Assembly: GCA_018712345.1 (NCBI GenBank)
Contig: DVHG01000019.1
Location: 55,233-119,232 of the forward strand
Length of the DNA: 64,000 nucleotides
Reading direction: 5' to 3'
Source: Candidatus Onthovicinus excrementipullorum
Lineage (GTDB): Bacteria; Bacillota; Clostridia; Oscillospirales; Acutalibacteraceae
This document shows positions 33,721-42,529 of the stretch, in pieces. The stretch's first letter is position 1. Every line of letters begins with the position of its first letter. Under the pieces are notes generated by a model. The model did not search any database, was not told the origin of the DNA, and worked only from the letters and a program-made list of their open reading frames with translations. A program made the position numbers and the translations under genes.

Positions 33721-34052
33721 TTATCGGTATCCTCCTCCGTTTTTGGCATGGATACCGTTATGGCCTCGATCACCACGGCGGAAATATCGTTATAATTTCC
33801 GTGCCGCATGATTGTTTCAAGCGAGATTTCCTCAATCTGCTTATGGTGATCTTCGTTATAGATTTTTGTTGCGTTGTCCAAAAACAGCTTGAATATAACT
33901 GCCAGATCGTGAGCGCTTTGAGCCGCCGACAGAGCAGCCAAAACTGATCCATATTTTTCCTGGATCGCCTCGATAACCTCAAGGTTCGCGGCCAGGTGGT
34001 ATTCCTGGCCGCAGAACCTGATTGCTACATACTCTTTTCCGATGATTTTCAT
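33612..34052 (-). CDS. Tail assembly chaperone (gpG-like)
   Basis: 146 residues in the unshifted form. Helical (NLEVIEAIQEKYGSVLAALSAAQSAHDLAVIFKLFLDNA), coating the tape measure protein before the tube assembles around it. Position between tail tube and tape measure is standard. Downstream of codon 110 the sequence (DKKNGEPGNRRGL...) loses helical character, as expected if the shift at the A8 run produces the functional longer form. GGAGG precedes the ATG. Confidence 0.75.
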   Translation of the reverse strand: MKIIGKEYVAIRFCGQEYHLAANLEVIEAIQEKYGSVLAALSAAQSAHDLAVIFKLFLDNATKIYNEDHHKQIEEISLETIMRHGNYNDISAVVIEAITVSMPKTEEDTDKKNGEPGNRRGLVVHNRPSIARLFRARGSARDNPQD

Positions 34053-34063
34053 GCTGCCTCCGC

Positions 34064-34888
34064 TTACGCCTTGGCGGTGACGGTCGTACTGCCGGCCGCC
34101 ATAGCCTTGTTATCGGCATCCACCTCTACAATGAGGATTTTCTGACTGGTCGTCGCCGTGATCTCCGCGGTGCCGTCCCAGTCGGTATACCCGCTCGTGC
34201 AGACATCTCCGTATTTAGGATCCGTCACACTGGATCCAGCCTTGTACTTGTAGCTGTGCCCGCCCTGCTTGGCGGGAGTGACCGTGATCTTGGTCTTTCC
34301 CGCGGCAGATCCGGCCTCGGATTTTACGGTGAGGGTGCCAAGCTTGCCATATCCAACCTTTTCGTCCAGCCATTCGACGGCTTCCTGCTCAGAGGCAAAG
34401 GTTTTTTCTGTCTTGTACCTCCCATCCGGAAGAGTCAAGACAGAGCCACTGACAGCCTGTGTTTTAAAGTCAGTGCTCTCTCCCTTGGTATCGTTTTCAT
34501 CAGACGGCTCCGAAAACTGGACACGTAACAGGAATGCCGCACGATACATTTTTTTGTTGTTGCGGGATACCTGCCCATAAAATCCGAATCCGAGCTCCGG
34601 GGGAACGTCACCGGCTTTATAGATTATCTCCCCGCTCTCCTCATCAATTTCATGGCCGAGCATTTCCGCTTTGTCTTCGTCGAGTAAGTCATCGGTGACG
34701 ATATCAACCGTGCCACTCGCAAAGGATCTGTCTGTTTCCTTGACAACATCATCGACATACAGTTTTACGTCGTTGGTATTGATTGTGATATTGTTCTGGA
34801 TTGCTCCGAGCACTCGGCCGCCTGTGTATTTACTGTAATCGGCGTTGGGCTTGCCATAGACAAAATGTTTCAGGCCTGTTTTTGCCAT
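34064..34888 (-). CDS. Major tail tube protein
   Basis: 274 residues of the phi13/TP901-1 major tail protein type: KTGLKHFVYGKP at the start and ELGFGFYGQVSRNNKKMYRAAFLLRVQFSEP near 100-135. The last 95 residues (GTLTVKSEAGSAAGKTKITVTPAK...) look like an added Ig-like, surface-exposed domain. AAGGAGGAG precedes the ATG. Confidence 0.88.
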   Translation of the reverse strand: MAKTGLKHFVYGKPNADYSKYTGGRVLGAIQNNITINTNDVKLYVDDVVKETDRSFASGTVDIVTDDLLDEDKAEMLGHEIDEESGEIIYKAGDVPPELGFGFYGQVSRNNKKMYRAAFLLRVQFSEPSDENDTKGESTDFKTQAVSGSVLTLPDGRYKTEKTFASEQEAVEWLDEKVGYGKLGTLTVKSEAGSAAGKTKITVTPAKQGGHSYKYKAGSSVTDPKYGDVCTSGYTDWDGTAEITATTSQKILIVEVDADNKAMAAGSTTVTAKA

Positions 34889-34889
34889 T

Positions 34890-35231
34890 TCAAAACTCCT
34901 CCTTAATTTCTGAGGCGATTTCTGCCTCTACAATTACATGTCTGTATTTGGTGTCAGTCTCGTAAAATTGTTCGGTCGCAAGGATTGTAAATCCGAGCTT
35001 ACGCAGGATCGCGCGTATCTTAGGCTTGATCCCGCTTGGGTCGTAGCGAGTAAAAAAGTGGACCTGTACGGTCGTCAGATCGTACCGGTCCACGTCATCC
35101 ACCCAGATTGTAGGGCGCTCGTCCGAATAATTAAATACGATATACTCGTCGGCGTCTCCGTTGTAGCAGTCCGGCGCTACCGGATATCCTAACTGCTCCA
35201 GTGCGGGTTTGATGATTGGCTCTATCGTCAT
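34890..35231 (-). CDS. Tail terminator/completion protein
   Basis: 113 residues: a ring-forming protein ending the tail tube, inferred from place (between gp10-like and tube genes) and pattern (EYIVFNYSDERPTIWVDDVDRYDLTTVQVHFFTRYD, then KPKIRAILRKLGFTI). It overlaps the preceding gene by ATGA. Confidence 0.7.
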   Translation of the reverse strand: MTIEPIIKPALEQLGYPVAPDCYNGDADEYIVFNYSDERPTIWVDDVDRYDLTTVQVHFFTRYDPSGIKPKIRAILRKLGFTILATEQFYETDTKYRHVIVEAEIASEIKEEF

Positions 35232-35641
35232 AATCCGTACTCCTCATTAAAGACCTCCTGCATGGCGTCGACTGCATCGTCGTTGGTCTCATTTATGGTC
35301 CGCTGAATAAACGGATCCGCTGCAACGCTCCCGCGCTTTCCCTTGGCTCTGCCGTACTCAATCACGGTTGCCTTGGTGTCGTTGGCCACTCCATTGCGGT
35401 CAAATCCGTCAAAAATCAGTTTGGTGTACCACCCGTACTGATTCTTCCGGTTTTTGGTGCCCTTGATCGATCGCTCGAGGTCTCCGGTCCTATGGTGACG
35501 TGCAACGTTTTTTTTGAGGGCAGGTTTGACGATCTTTTTCGCGGCGTTGAGCATCTTTGGAGCAACCTTGTCGATGTTTTCCATTTTTCTGAGCTGGCGC
35601 ATCAGGTCGTCAGGGATTACACTCTTACACGATGCCATCAT
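35228..35641 (-). CDS. HK97 gp10-like head-tail protein
   Basis: About 137 residues of the HK97 gp10 family: KMLNAAKKIVKPALKKNVARHHRTGDLERSIK near 35-65 and IEYGRAKGKRGSVAADPFIQRTI near 100. It takes part in head-tail joining or tail completion. GGAGGTGAT sits before two adjacent ATGs (35641, 35638); the first overlaps the previous stop as ATGA. A longer upstream frame has no site. Confidence 0.85.
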   Translation of the reverse strand: MMASCKSVIPDDLMRQLRKMENIDKVAPKMLNAAKKIVKPALKKNVARHHRTGDLERSIKGTKNRKNQYGWYTKLIFDGFDRNGVANDTKATVIEYGRAKGKRGSVAADPFIQRTINETNDDAVDAMQEVFNEEYGL

Positions 35642-35937
35642 ATCACCTCCGCAAGACTCAGCTCGACCCATCCGCCTTTGGGGTAGTCTCTGAGGATCTC
35701 ATATTTTTTGCCGAGATACTCGGCGGCGGTCTCTCCCTGATACACCTCGGCGCGCACCCTGATCACATGAGATACTCTTCGGCCAGCTTTGAGTGCAGAG
35801 TAAAATTCTGCGCGCACGGCGGAGACCTTTTCGGCCAACACTGTGCGCCTGACCGGCTCCTGGTCAGGGATCAGATATCCCAGATCATCCGTCTTTTCTC
35901 CTGGCTTTACCAATGTGATGACGGTCGTTCTGTTCAA
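35638..35937 (-). CDS. Head closure / head-tail adaptor
   Basis: 99 residues of the SPP1 gp16-like head closure family: a small beta barrel with RTVLAEKVSAVRAEFYSALKAGRRVSHVIRVRAEVYQ and GKKYEILRDYPKGGWVELSLAEVI. It plugs the connector before tail attachment. Overlaps both neighbours by four bases. Confidence 0.85.
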   Translation of the reverse strand: MNRTTVITLVKPGEKTDDLGYLIPDQEPVRRTVLAEKVSAVRAEFYSALKAGRRVSHVIRVRAEVYQGETAAEYLGKKYEILRDYPKGGWVELSLAEVI

Positions 35938-36239
35938 TTTGATCCCTCCCGACCTGTGTACTCCCCAGAAAGCGACAAGGATGCTTTGAGCGCATCATAC
36001 GCCCGCTGGAATTTTTCTGAGTCCTCCTCATAGCCAAAGTGCGCCTTGCAGTACAGTTTGATCGCCTGCTGGATCAGAGGATCGTCGAGATCCGTCTTGA
36101 CCACTCCAGAGAGGCGCAGATCCGCACAGCATGCCAAAACGTCCTGCCAAATCTCATCATCCAGCATATCGCCCATATCAATCCCGCGGAGCCATAGTTT
36201 GATTTTTTTGACAAGCTCGACGTCCATTTCCTGATCCAT
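35934..36239 (-). CDS. Head-tail connector (gp6/gp15-like)
   Basis: 101 residues, helical, of the phage_connect type: VKKIKLWLRGIDMGDMLDDEIWQDVLACCADL, then LIQQAIKLYCKAHFGYEEDSEKFQRAYDALKASLSL. It forms the ring under the portal. GAGGAG precedes the ATG. Confidence 0.85.
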   Translation of the reverse strand: MDQEMDVELVKKIKLWLRGIDMGDMLDDEIWQDVLACCADLRLSGVVKTDLDDPLIQQAIKLYCKAHFGYEEDSEKFQRAYDALKASLSLSGEYTGREGSN

Positions 36240-36253
36240 GGTTTTCTCCTCTA

Positions 36254-36529
36254 TCAGCCGGCGGCGGGCGGGGTAATCGTCCCCTCCACTGTCTGCACCG
36301 AGTCATCCGTCAGTGTGATCTTGAGTGTGAGCTTGTTAGACCCGTCGATGCTCCCGGTGATCGTCTTGATCCCGACGCCCGGAGCGCCCTGGGGACCTGC
36401 GGGGCCCTGGGCACTCTCCGGCCAATTCTTGTCCAGATCATTAATGGCCTCGGCTACGGTCCCGGCTGTGGAGTCTACGGTGGTAATCTTTTTGCACAGC
36501 GCCTTGAGAGCGTCTACGATCCCCATCAT
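36254..36529 (-). CDS. Small capsid-associated protein with collagen-like segment
   Basis: 91 residues: an N-terminal helix (IVDALKALCKKITTVDSTAGTVAEAINDL), a short Gly-X-Y run (GPAGPQGAPG, about 43-52) and a beta-like C-terminus. Its place between capsid and connector genes is that of head fibre or decoration proteins, some of which have collagen stalks. The stop of the capsid gene overlaps its start (TGATG). Function inferred from position only. Confidence 0.55.
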   Translation of the reverse strand: MMGIVDALKALCKKITTVDSTAGTVAEAINDLDKNWPESAQGPAGPQGAPGVGIKTITGSIDGSNKLTLKITLTDDSVQTVEGTITPPAAG

Positions 36530-37761
36530 CAGGCCCCCTTCTTGATCAGGATGATCCCGTTGGTGTCGAGCGCTTTGCCGTCGGCAAACAGCAGCACCTT
36601 ATCCTTGACCGTGTTATCATCGTTATCGATCCAGTGCGTCACGGTCATGCGCATGTTGCTGTTGATCGCGTAGTTGACCGGATCCATAAATACGCCGACA
36701 ACGTCGTTTGCGCTTGCAAGATCATACGGCTTGATAACCTCATCCTCCACCAGCTGGCAGTTGATCCCGCCAAATCGATAACGGCCCGCTCCGGACTCAA
36801 TGCCGTAGTTGGTGCGGCCGATTGGCTGGCCGACGTCATCCGTCATGCCGTCGATATATCCATCCCACGTTCCGGCTGCAAAATAAAAGTTGCCTTTGCG
36901 GTAGGACAGCGGGATTTTTGCAAACACGTTCTTTTTCCAGCCGCCCCACTTGGTAAAGTCGGTGCTCTTGATCGTGATGACGTTGGTGACGCGTGTATCC
37001 TTGGTTACACCGAGCATCTGGCCGGATCCGGAGCCGTTAAAGATTCCGATTTCCAGCGCTTTGATAATTGCCTCAACCGCCATCGGAACGAATAGCTGCT
37101 GGAATTCCGCGTATGTCACTACGCTGACGAGGATACTCTGAGAGATCCTGCATTCGAGGCCGTGGTAGCTAAACGATACCTTGTTGTTCGCGGTGACCTT
37201 CTGTGTCTCGCTGACCGCATTATCCGCAATCCACGTCGCCTTTGGCGTAAAGTCAAGAATCGGGAATTCCACGCCGCCCTGCACGTTGAGGTGACGCACG
37301 GAGTTATACACGGATCCGTAGGATTCCAGCTTGCGGATAATCTCACGCATGGTAGTCGTCGGGATCACCGCGCCGACATCCGATGTGCTCGTAGACTGGT
37401 TCTCATTTTTCATTCGGTACTGCTCCGGAATCGGGGCCCTGCGGCAGGCAAAATCCATGAACGCCCGCTTGTACTCGTCCGTGTCATACGGATCCTCAAT
37501 GTTTTTGACGCCCCCGATACTCGCCGCGACGATTCCAACCCCGTCCTGGACGGTACGGATGGCATCCTCCATCTTTACCGGCGCGCTGCCCCTGAGCGCG
37601 TTGAGGTCGGCCTGAGCCTTGGCAGATTTTTCATAGGTGTTGTCGAGATCCTTGATTTCCTGCTCCACGGCCTCATAGCCGTCGTAGTCCGCCTTATCAA
37701 TCAGTGCCTGTGCCTTGTCCACCAGGGACTTCCTTTTGTTTCGATACTCTTCCTTGGTCAT
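36529..37761 (-). CDS. Major capsid protein, HK97 fold
   Basis: 410 residues. The N-terminal 100 residues form a charged coiled delta domain (scaffold), probably cut off near RTVQDGVGIVAASIGG by the adjacent protease. The HK97 core follows: VGAVIPTTTMREIIRKLESYGSVYNSVR, WIADNAVSETQKV, LECRISQSILVSVVTYAEF, and P-domain ALEIGIFNGSGSGQMLGV. AAAGGAAG lies before the ATG. Confidence 0.94.
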   Translation of the reverse strand: MTKEEYRNKRKSLVDKAQALIDKADYDGYEAVEQEIKDLDNTYEKSAKAQADLNALRGSAPVKMEDAIRTVQDGVGIVAASIGGVKNIEDPYDTDEYKRAFMDFACRRAPIPEQYRMKNENQSTSTSDVGAVIPTTTMREIIRKLESYGSVYNSVRHLNVQGGVEFPILDFTPKATWIADNAVSETQKVTANNKVSFSYHGLECRISQSILVSVVTYAEFQQLFVPMAVEAIIKALEIGIFNGSGSGQMLGVTKDTRVTNVITIKSTDFTKWGGWKKNVFAKIPLSYRKGNFYFAAGTWDGYIDGMTDDVGQPIGRTNYGIESGAGRYRFGGINCQLVEDEVIKPYDLASANDVVGVFMDPVNYAINSNMRMTVTHWIDNDDNTVKDKVLLFADGKALDTNGIILIKKGA

Positions 37762-37766
37762 TTTTT

Positions 37767-38441
37767 CTACTTCCTTTCAGTAATTTTTAAAAAATTAAAG
37801 CGCGCCCGCATTGCGGTTGCACGCTCCCTTTCGGCATGTTCTTTTTTGACTTTGTCGATCACGGCTCGCGGGATCAGATCAGTCTGATAACCTGCCACGA
37901 GCTGTACCGGCTGCGTATCCTCAAACATAACGGCATCCACCAGTTTGAGCTCTTTGGCCTTTTGAGCGGTGAGCCACGTCTCATGCGCCATCATATCCAG
38001 GGCGTCCTTTTCAGACATCCCAGACTTGGACACGTATGCGGCGGCGATTGCCCGGTTGGCATTTTCCAGCACCTCCGACATATGCGCCATATCCCGGTTA
38101 TCCCCGCTCGCGTAGCTTGATACATTGTGTACCATCATCTGAGCAGTCGGGCTCATCTCTGAGTACCCAGCCATCGCGATCACTGACGCGGCCGATCCGG
38201 CAAACCCGACAATCCGGATTGTGACTTTTCCGTCGTACGACCGTAGCGCGGTGTAGATCTCACTCCCGGCAAATACATCTCCTCCGCCAGAATTGATCTC
38301 AACCTCCAAATCCTGACCGGCAGCGTCCTCTATGGCTTTTTTGACTGCCTGCGGGTATACGGCGTTGATCCCAAAATATTGGTACACCCACGCATCATCG
38401 TCTGGTACGATCGTACCCTTGATCTCAATTTTCGGCATCAT
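37767..38441 (-). CDS. ClpP-like head maturation protease
   Basis: 224 residues, an S14/ClpP-fold protease that trims the capsid protein. Motifs: EVEINSGGGDVFAGSEIY near 45-62, catalytic serine in GFAGSAASVIAMAG near 85, histidine in MMVHNVSSYASGD near 110. GGAGGTGATAG precedes ATGATG. It overlaps the portal end by 17 bases. Confidence 0.93.
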   Translation of the reverse strand: MMPKIEIKGTIVPDDDAWVYQYFGINAVYPQAVKKAIEDAAGQDLEVEINSGGGDVFAGSEIYTALRSYDGKVTIRIVGFAGSAASVIAMAGYSEMSPTAQMMVHNVSSYASGDNRDMAHMSEVLENANRAIAAAYVSKSGMSEKDALDMMAHETWLTAQKAKELKLVDAVMFEDTQPVQLVAGYQTDLIPRAVIDKVKKEHAERERATAMRARFNFLKITERK

Positions 38442-39627
38442 CTATCACCTCCTTTTCATCGATTGGTGCTGTATCCAAACGCCGGACGGCTTGATCGCCT
38501 CCGGGGATTGGGGCAAGATTGAGGATTGTGCGCACTTCGTTCGGCGTCATGATTCCGCGATCCACGAGGTTAACCAGGTTGAGCTTAGTGGACATGGAGG
38601 CGATTGTCAGGCTGGACGCCTCATATACAATCGCGTTTCCAAATGCCCGCTCCCTCCGCGTGAAAAGTTTCCGGGTCATCTCGTCCCCCCACTGGCGGAC
38701 GTCCGGCTCGATCTGGCTCTCATAGTAGCTGTTCCACTCGTCTTCGGTAAAACTGCTCATGACGATTTTGGAGTTGGTGTTAAGCGACGAGTAGATCCGG
38801 GTCGTGGTGCGGTCCATCTGTGCAGCATTGGGCACATAATCTTTGGGCTCGATTTGCTGCGCGTCTACCGTGGAGTTGACTGCCGCAACACCGATGCTTT
38901 TCTCATTCGTTAAATATGCGTCTGCAAATTCGTTCGCCAAATTTTTTATGTCTTCCGGCCTCGCGTTTCCTGCGAACTTCAGTAGCCATTTGACAACGCC
39001 CGAATTTTTGATGGCATTGACGATCCCCCTGTCTGTCGTCCCGACGATCTCCATAAGTGGAGTAAGGGATTCGACCGGAGATGATCCAAAAATATCGTTA
39101 TCCGGTCCAAAATCTCCCCGCAGATGCAGGATATCGGCATAAGTAAATGTATAGATCTTGCCATTCTCAAAATAAAATTTGAGATACAAATCCCCTGCGT
39201 TGTCATAGATCGCCTCAACGGTAGATGCATTGATCGGATACAGTCCCACCGGGTATCCGTTATCATCGCGTGCGATCAGCGCAAAGGCATTTCCATTCAA
39301 GCAGAGCTGCGTCTCCATCTTCTCCTGGAATTTCTGTCCGGTCATGTATGGATTCGGTTCCTCCAGCAAAAACCGGATGTATGCGTCGGGGTTGATAACG
39401 GTTTTTTTCCCTCCATCCTCTGCTATGGTTGTACGGATGTGCTTGGCCACCAGTTTACCGACCGCATTGACTTTTGGTCGGATCGCCCCCCTCACAATAT
39501 CGGACTTGTACAGGTTACCGTCCCAGATATACAGGTTGTTATATTCCGACATCATCTTGATGGTGGTGCCGACTTTTCCGCGGTTTAAAAATCCCCTGAT
39601 CCTTGCAAAAAGTCCCGTTGTGATCAC
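38425..39627 (-). CDS. Portal protein, HK97 type
   Basis: 400 residues of the HK97 portal family (IYRSDIV-type block NLYKSDIVRGAIRPKVNAVGKLVAKHI, FALIARDDNGYPVGLYPINASTVEAIYDNAG, DILHLRGDF, FEFTEDEWNSYYESQIEP-like region, LVDRGIMTPNEVRTILNLAPIPGGD). It forms the dodecameric DNA gate. The open frame starts at GTG 39627, which sits right against AAGGGA, so the exact start is uncertain. Confidence 0.92.
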   Translation of the reverse strand: MITTGLFARIRGFLNRGKVGTTIKMMSEYNNLYIWDGNLYKSDIVRGAIRPKVNAVGKLVAKHIRTTIAEDGGKKTVINPDAYIRFLLEEPNPYMTGQKFQEKMETQLCLNGNAFALIARDDNGYPVGLYPINASTVEAIYDNAGDLYLKFYFENGKIYTFTYADILHLRGDFGPDNDIFGSSPVESLTPLMEIVGTTDRGIVNAIKNSGVVKWLLKFAGNARPEDIKNLANEFADAYLTNEKSIGVAAVNSTVDAQQIEPKDYVPNAAQMDRTTTRIYSSLNTNSKIVMSSFTEDEWNSYYESQIEPDVRQWGDEMTRKLFTRRERAFGNAIVYEASSLTIASMSTKLNLVNLVDRGIMTPNEVRTILNLAPIPGGDQAVRRLDTAPIDEKEVIDDAEN

Positions 39628-39631
39628 TCCC

Positions 39632-41290
39632 TTATATCATGTTTTGGTACTCATCCCATTTATTTTTTAGCACAACATAAGCGTCCAGCAGCGCGGCAGT
39701 GCCGTCGATGCGCAGACGCTCATTTCTCCCTTTATCGGGCTGGATGTTTCCGTTGATGTCGGTCTTTACGTAGGTATTGACCAGACAGTATTTATCGATT
39801 GGGTGGTTATTATATATGATCTTCCCGGCATCAAAGTCAGCCGCCAGCTCTTTCATCGGGGCAGACAGTGTAGCCGTGCCCTGGCGGACTTGGACCATGG
39901 CGTTTTTGCCGAATGCGTTTTGAAATTGCAGGAGCAAGCTGTCATCAATGTGCCACGGGTCATATCCGATATACAGCGGATAGATGTCATAGGCCTCCTG
40001 CAGCTCCAAAAACCAGTCTAAAAACACCCGCTTATTAACTTTGTTCCCCGGCACGACCTCAATCAGGCCGCGATTATACCAGATATCATACGGCGCATCA
40101 TCCTTGCTGTGCCGGTTTTTCATCTCTTCGATTTTTCGTTCCGGGATCCAATATTTTTGGATTACATAGATCCGGTCGTCCCCCGGCCGCATACAGATCG
40201 CCTTTGCGGCATTGAGGTCGATGGAGTCTGCCGCATCCATCCCGCCGATCAAATAACTAAATCTGCCGCGGCTGTAGTCAAATGTCTCCTCGTTATTGAG
40301 CTGATCCCAGGACAGCCACGCAGCGGTGCTGTTTTCGGTCATGTTAAAATCCTTTACCATGACTGTCGCCTTAAAGGCCGGATCGTTTTTCGCTTTGTTC
40401 ACAAAATCTGTCAGTTCCTTTTCGCTCTTGATAGTGCCAAGACCCGGATTCGCCTTGACCCACATCTCCGGCTTGTCCCACTCATTTTTGCTGTCCAACT
40501 CATAGATCAGCGGCAGGAATCTGTCATCCTTGATCTTTCCGCTGATTACGCCGCTCGCATATTCGTACTGAGCATCAAAGATACTGTTACGTACAAATCC
40601 GTTTGTTGTGATACTCCATAACATAGGCTGCTTTCTGGATTCGGAGCTCATGGCCTGTTTCATGAGGTCGTAGATGTCACGATTTTTGATTGCCGCCAGC
40701 TCATCGATGACTCCATTGTGCACATTCAGGCCATCCAGCGAGTTGGTGTTTGAGGCGAGAGCTTTCAGTATTCCGAAATTCATGGGGCAGTATAGATCGG
40801 CCTGCCGCTTGCGGATATGTCTGGCAAGCAGCGGAGACTGGCGCACCATGTTCAAACACTCCGTAAATCCTTTCATGGCCTGATCTCTGGCGGTGGCGAT
40901 GTTGTAGCACTCCGGTGCGCCTTCCCCGTCGCCGATCAGCATATACAGGTTGATGGCCGCGAGTAGCGTCGTCTTACCGTTCTTTCGCCCGATGACACAC
41001 AGGACCTCGTGATACTGCCGTACCTCAAGATCATCCAAAAACCCAAAAGCCGCTTGCAGCATGGCCTTTTGGAAAGGCTCCAGCTTCAGTGGCTTTCCGA
41101 TTTTGCCTTGGGACTGTTTGCAAAATCGCTCGATAAACTCAATCGGTCGATTTGCCGCAGCGGCGTCAAAGTGGTATTGGGCCGGAAAAAACATCGCGTT
41201 GAGGATTTTTTCATACTGCCGCTTGATCTTATCGCAAGCGATAATTTTCCCGTCCAGTATATCGGTCGCGTATCGCTCAAGCTCAATCAT
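39632..41290 (-). CDS. Terminase large subunit
   Basis: 552 residues: packaging ATPase plus nuclease. The ATPase P-loop region is VIGRKNGKTTLLAA near 98, Walker B GVIDELAAIKNRD near 190, and coupling motif IT-TNG near 225. The nuclease part has GGMDAADSIDLNAAKAI near 345 and IGYDPWHID near 437 as metal acids. The ATG overlaps the small subunit stop (ATGA). The viral Terminase_1 type fits the HK97-like head genes. Confidence 0.94.
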   Translation of the reverse strand: MIELERYATDILDGKIIACDKIKRQYEKILNAMFFPAQYHFDAAAANRPIEFIERFCKQSQGKIGKPLKLEPFQKAMLQAAFGFLDDLEVRQYHEVLCVIGRKNGKTTLLAAINLYMLIGDGEGAPECYNIATARDQAMKGFTECLNMVRQSPLLARHIRKRQADLYCPMNFGILKALASNTNSLDGLNVHNGVIDELAAIKNRDIYDLMKQAMSSESRKQPMLWSITTNGFVRNSIFDAQYEYASGVISGKIKDDRFLPLIYELDSKNEWDKPEMWVKANPGLGTIKSEKELTDFVNKAKNDPAFKATVMVKDFNMTENSTAAWLSWDQLNNEETFDYSRGRFSYLIGGMDAADSIDLNAAKAICMRPGDDRIYVIQKYWIPERKIEEMKNRHSKDDAPYDIWYNRGLIEVVPGNKVNKRVFLDWFLELQEAYDIYPLYIGYDPWHIDDSLLLQFQNAFGKNAMVQVRQGTATLSAPMKELAADFDAGKIIYNNHPIDKYCLVNTYVKTDINGNIQPDKGRNERLRIDGTAALLDAYVVLKNKWDEYQNMI

Positions 41291-41646
41291 TTCCCGCTCC
41301 GCAAAAACTCCATCAATTCATCGCTTTCGGGCGCGTCTGTCCCGCCGATCTTTTTATATCCGGTCGGGGTGAGCCCAAGCTCGCGGCAGTAAGTGACAAT
41401 GTTTTTCCGCAGGTCATCCATGACGACGTACAGCGGACTCTTGACATAGTTTGTCGCGCCCGCCTTATTGGTGTACTCCACCATGTACTTTCCGCCGTCC
41501 TCCTCAAATTGCTCTTTGGCACAATCATAATCCCGCAGCGCCTCGGCCAATATTTTTATGGCCGCTTCGTACTCCGGTTTGTATGTTCCGATCTTTTTCA
41601 TCTGCCGTCTGATTTTCAGCATATGCTTTTTGGCCAGCGGATCCAT
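41287..41646 (-). CDS. Terminase small subunit, P27 family
   Basis: About 119 residues: DNA recognition by a helical N-terminal domain (LAKKHMLKIRRQMKKIGTYKPEYEAAIKILAEALRDYDCAKEQFE) and the family tail TYCRELGLTPTGYKKIGG. A TTG start at 41661 with GGGGGC is also possible; the ATG at 41646 follows GGGAGC at seven bases. Confidence 0.85.
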   Translation of the reverse strand: MDPLAKKHMLKIRRQMKKIGTYKPEYEAAIKILAEALRDYDCAKEQFEEDGGKYMVEYTNKAGATNYVKSPLYVVMDDLRKNIVTYCRELGLTPTGYKKIGGTDAPESDELMEFLRSGK

Positions 41647-41834
41647 CTGCACAGCTCCCAAGACTTGCGCCCCCTTTCTTTTGTGATGTCGATTTTTAGC
41701 TTGTGTTCATAGTCCTTTTTCTCCTTTTTCCCCCCTTTCCAAAATTTTTCCGCGCAGTAAAATGCTTCTGGGGCGTCCGGTTATTTTTGGCCCGCTCGCA
41801 GAAATTTTCAGGGGGGATATCCGGCAGCGGAGCA

Positions 41835-42146
41835 TCAGCTCTTAGGGATTACATTGCCGTTATCATCAAAAACGCACCGACTTTTGCGCGTCTCTTGGCC
41901 GCAATACTCGTGTATCTTGTCATGACATCCCTTGCACACAAACTCAAGGTTGTCAAAGCTTAGCGCGATCTCCGGATCGTGGATGTTCTGCGCTGTGAGC
42001 TCCTTTTTGTGGTGGACGATGTATCCCAAATTCGCCCGGCACTCTTCGCATAGTCCGCCATCGATAGACTTGCGCTCCGCGATGTATGCCCTGCGGCACC
42101 TGCGCCACGCCGAGGATTTGTAAAGCCATTCTGCAAACTCTTTCAT
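41835..42146 (-). CDS. HNH endonuclease
   Basis: 103 residues with the HNH/zinc motif: CEECRANLGYIVHHKKELT near 33-51, NDPE-type asparagine in NIHDPEIALSFDNLEFVC and CKGCHDKIHEY near 75. Directly upstream of the terminase genes, as in HK97-like phages where HNH proteins help the terminase cut at cos sites; this suggests cos packaging. AAGGAAAC precedes the ATG. Confidence 0.9.
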   Translation of the reverse strand: MKEFAEWLYKSSAWRRCRRAYIAERKSIDGGLCEECRANLGYIVHHKKELTAQNIHDPEIALSFDNLEFVCKGCHDKIHEYCGQETRKSRCVFDDNGNVIPKS

Positions 42147-42237
42147 TTCGTTTCCTTTTTCCGATTTTTGGCATAAAAAAAGCGCCGTAAAATACGACGC
42201 TTGATGAAAAACATTTTAAATTATTTTAAAAAAACGC

Positions 42238-42266
42238 TTGACTATACGTGTAACACGTGTTATAAT
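42238..42266 (+). promoter_or_regulatory. hicAB promoter and palindromic operator
   Basis: TTGACT (42238-42243), 17 bases, TATAAT (42261-42266). The palindrome TAACACGTGTTA (42251-42262) touches the -10 and is a likely HicB operator. Confidence 0.75.
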
Positions 42267-42293
42267 ATAATCACAGTTAAGGAGGTGAACCGA

Positions 42294-42482
42294 ATGCCAC
42301 AAACACCAAAGGAGATTATAAAGCTCCTTGAAAAAAACGGATTCCAATTCATCCGGTCGAATGGATCTCATCGAATTTATCGAAATCCGAAAAATGGCAA
42401 ACAGGTCACAGTCCCTTATCACAATAAGCAACTAAAACCGGGGACAGAAAAAAACATCTTAAAACAAGCGGGGCTGAAATAA
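42294..42482 (+). CDS. hicA: HicA toxin (mRNA interferase)
   Basis: 62 residues with a dsRBD-like fold; catalytic histidine in RSNGSHRIYRNPKNGK and the LKPGTEKNILKQAGL tail. It cleaves mRNA when free of HicB. AAGGAGGTGA precedes the ATG at 42294. The pair is on the opposite strand to the surrounding late genes and has its own promoter, so it is expressed in the lysogen. Confidence 0.9.
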   Translation: MPQTPKEIIKLLEKNGFQFIRSNGSHRIYRNPKNGKQVTVPYHNKQLKPGTEKNILKQAGLK

Positions 42483-42529
42483 TCCCCGCGAGTTTCCCCA
42501 ATAATAAGTACCAGAAAGGAGATCAACAC

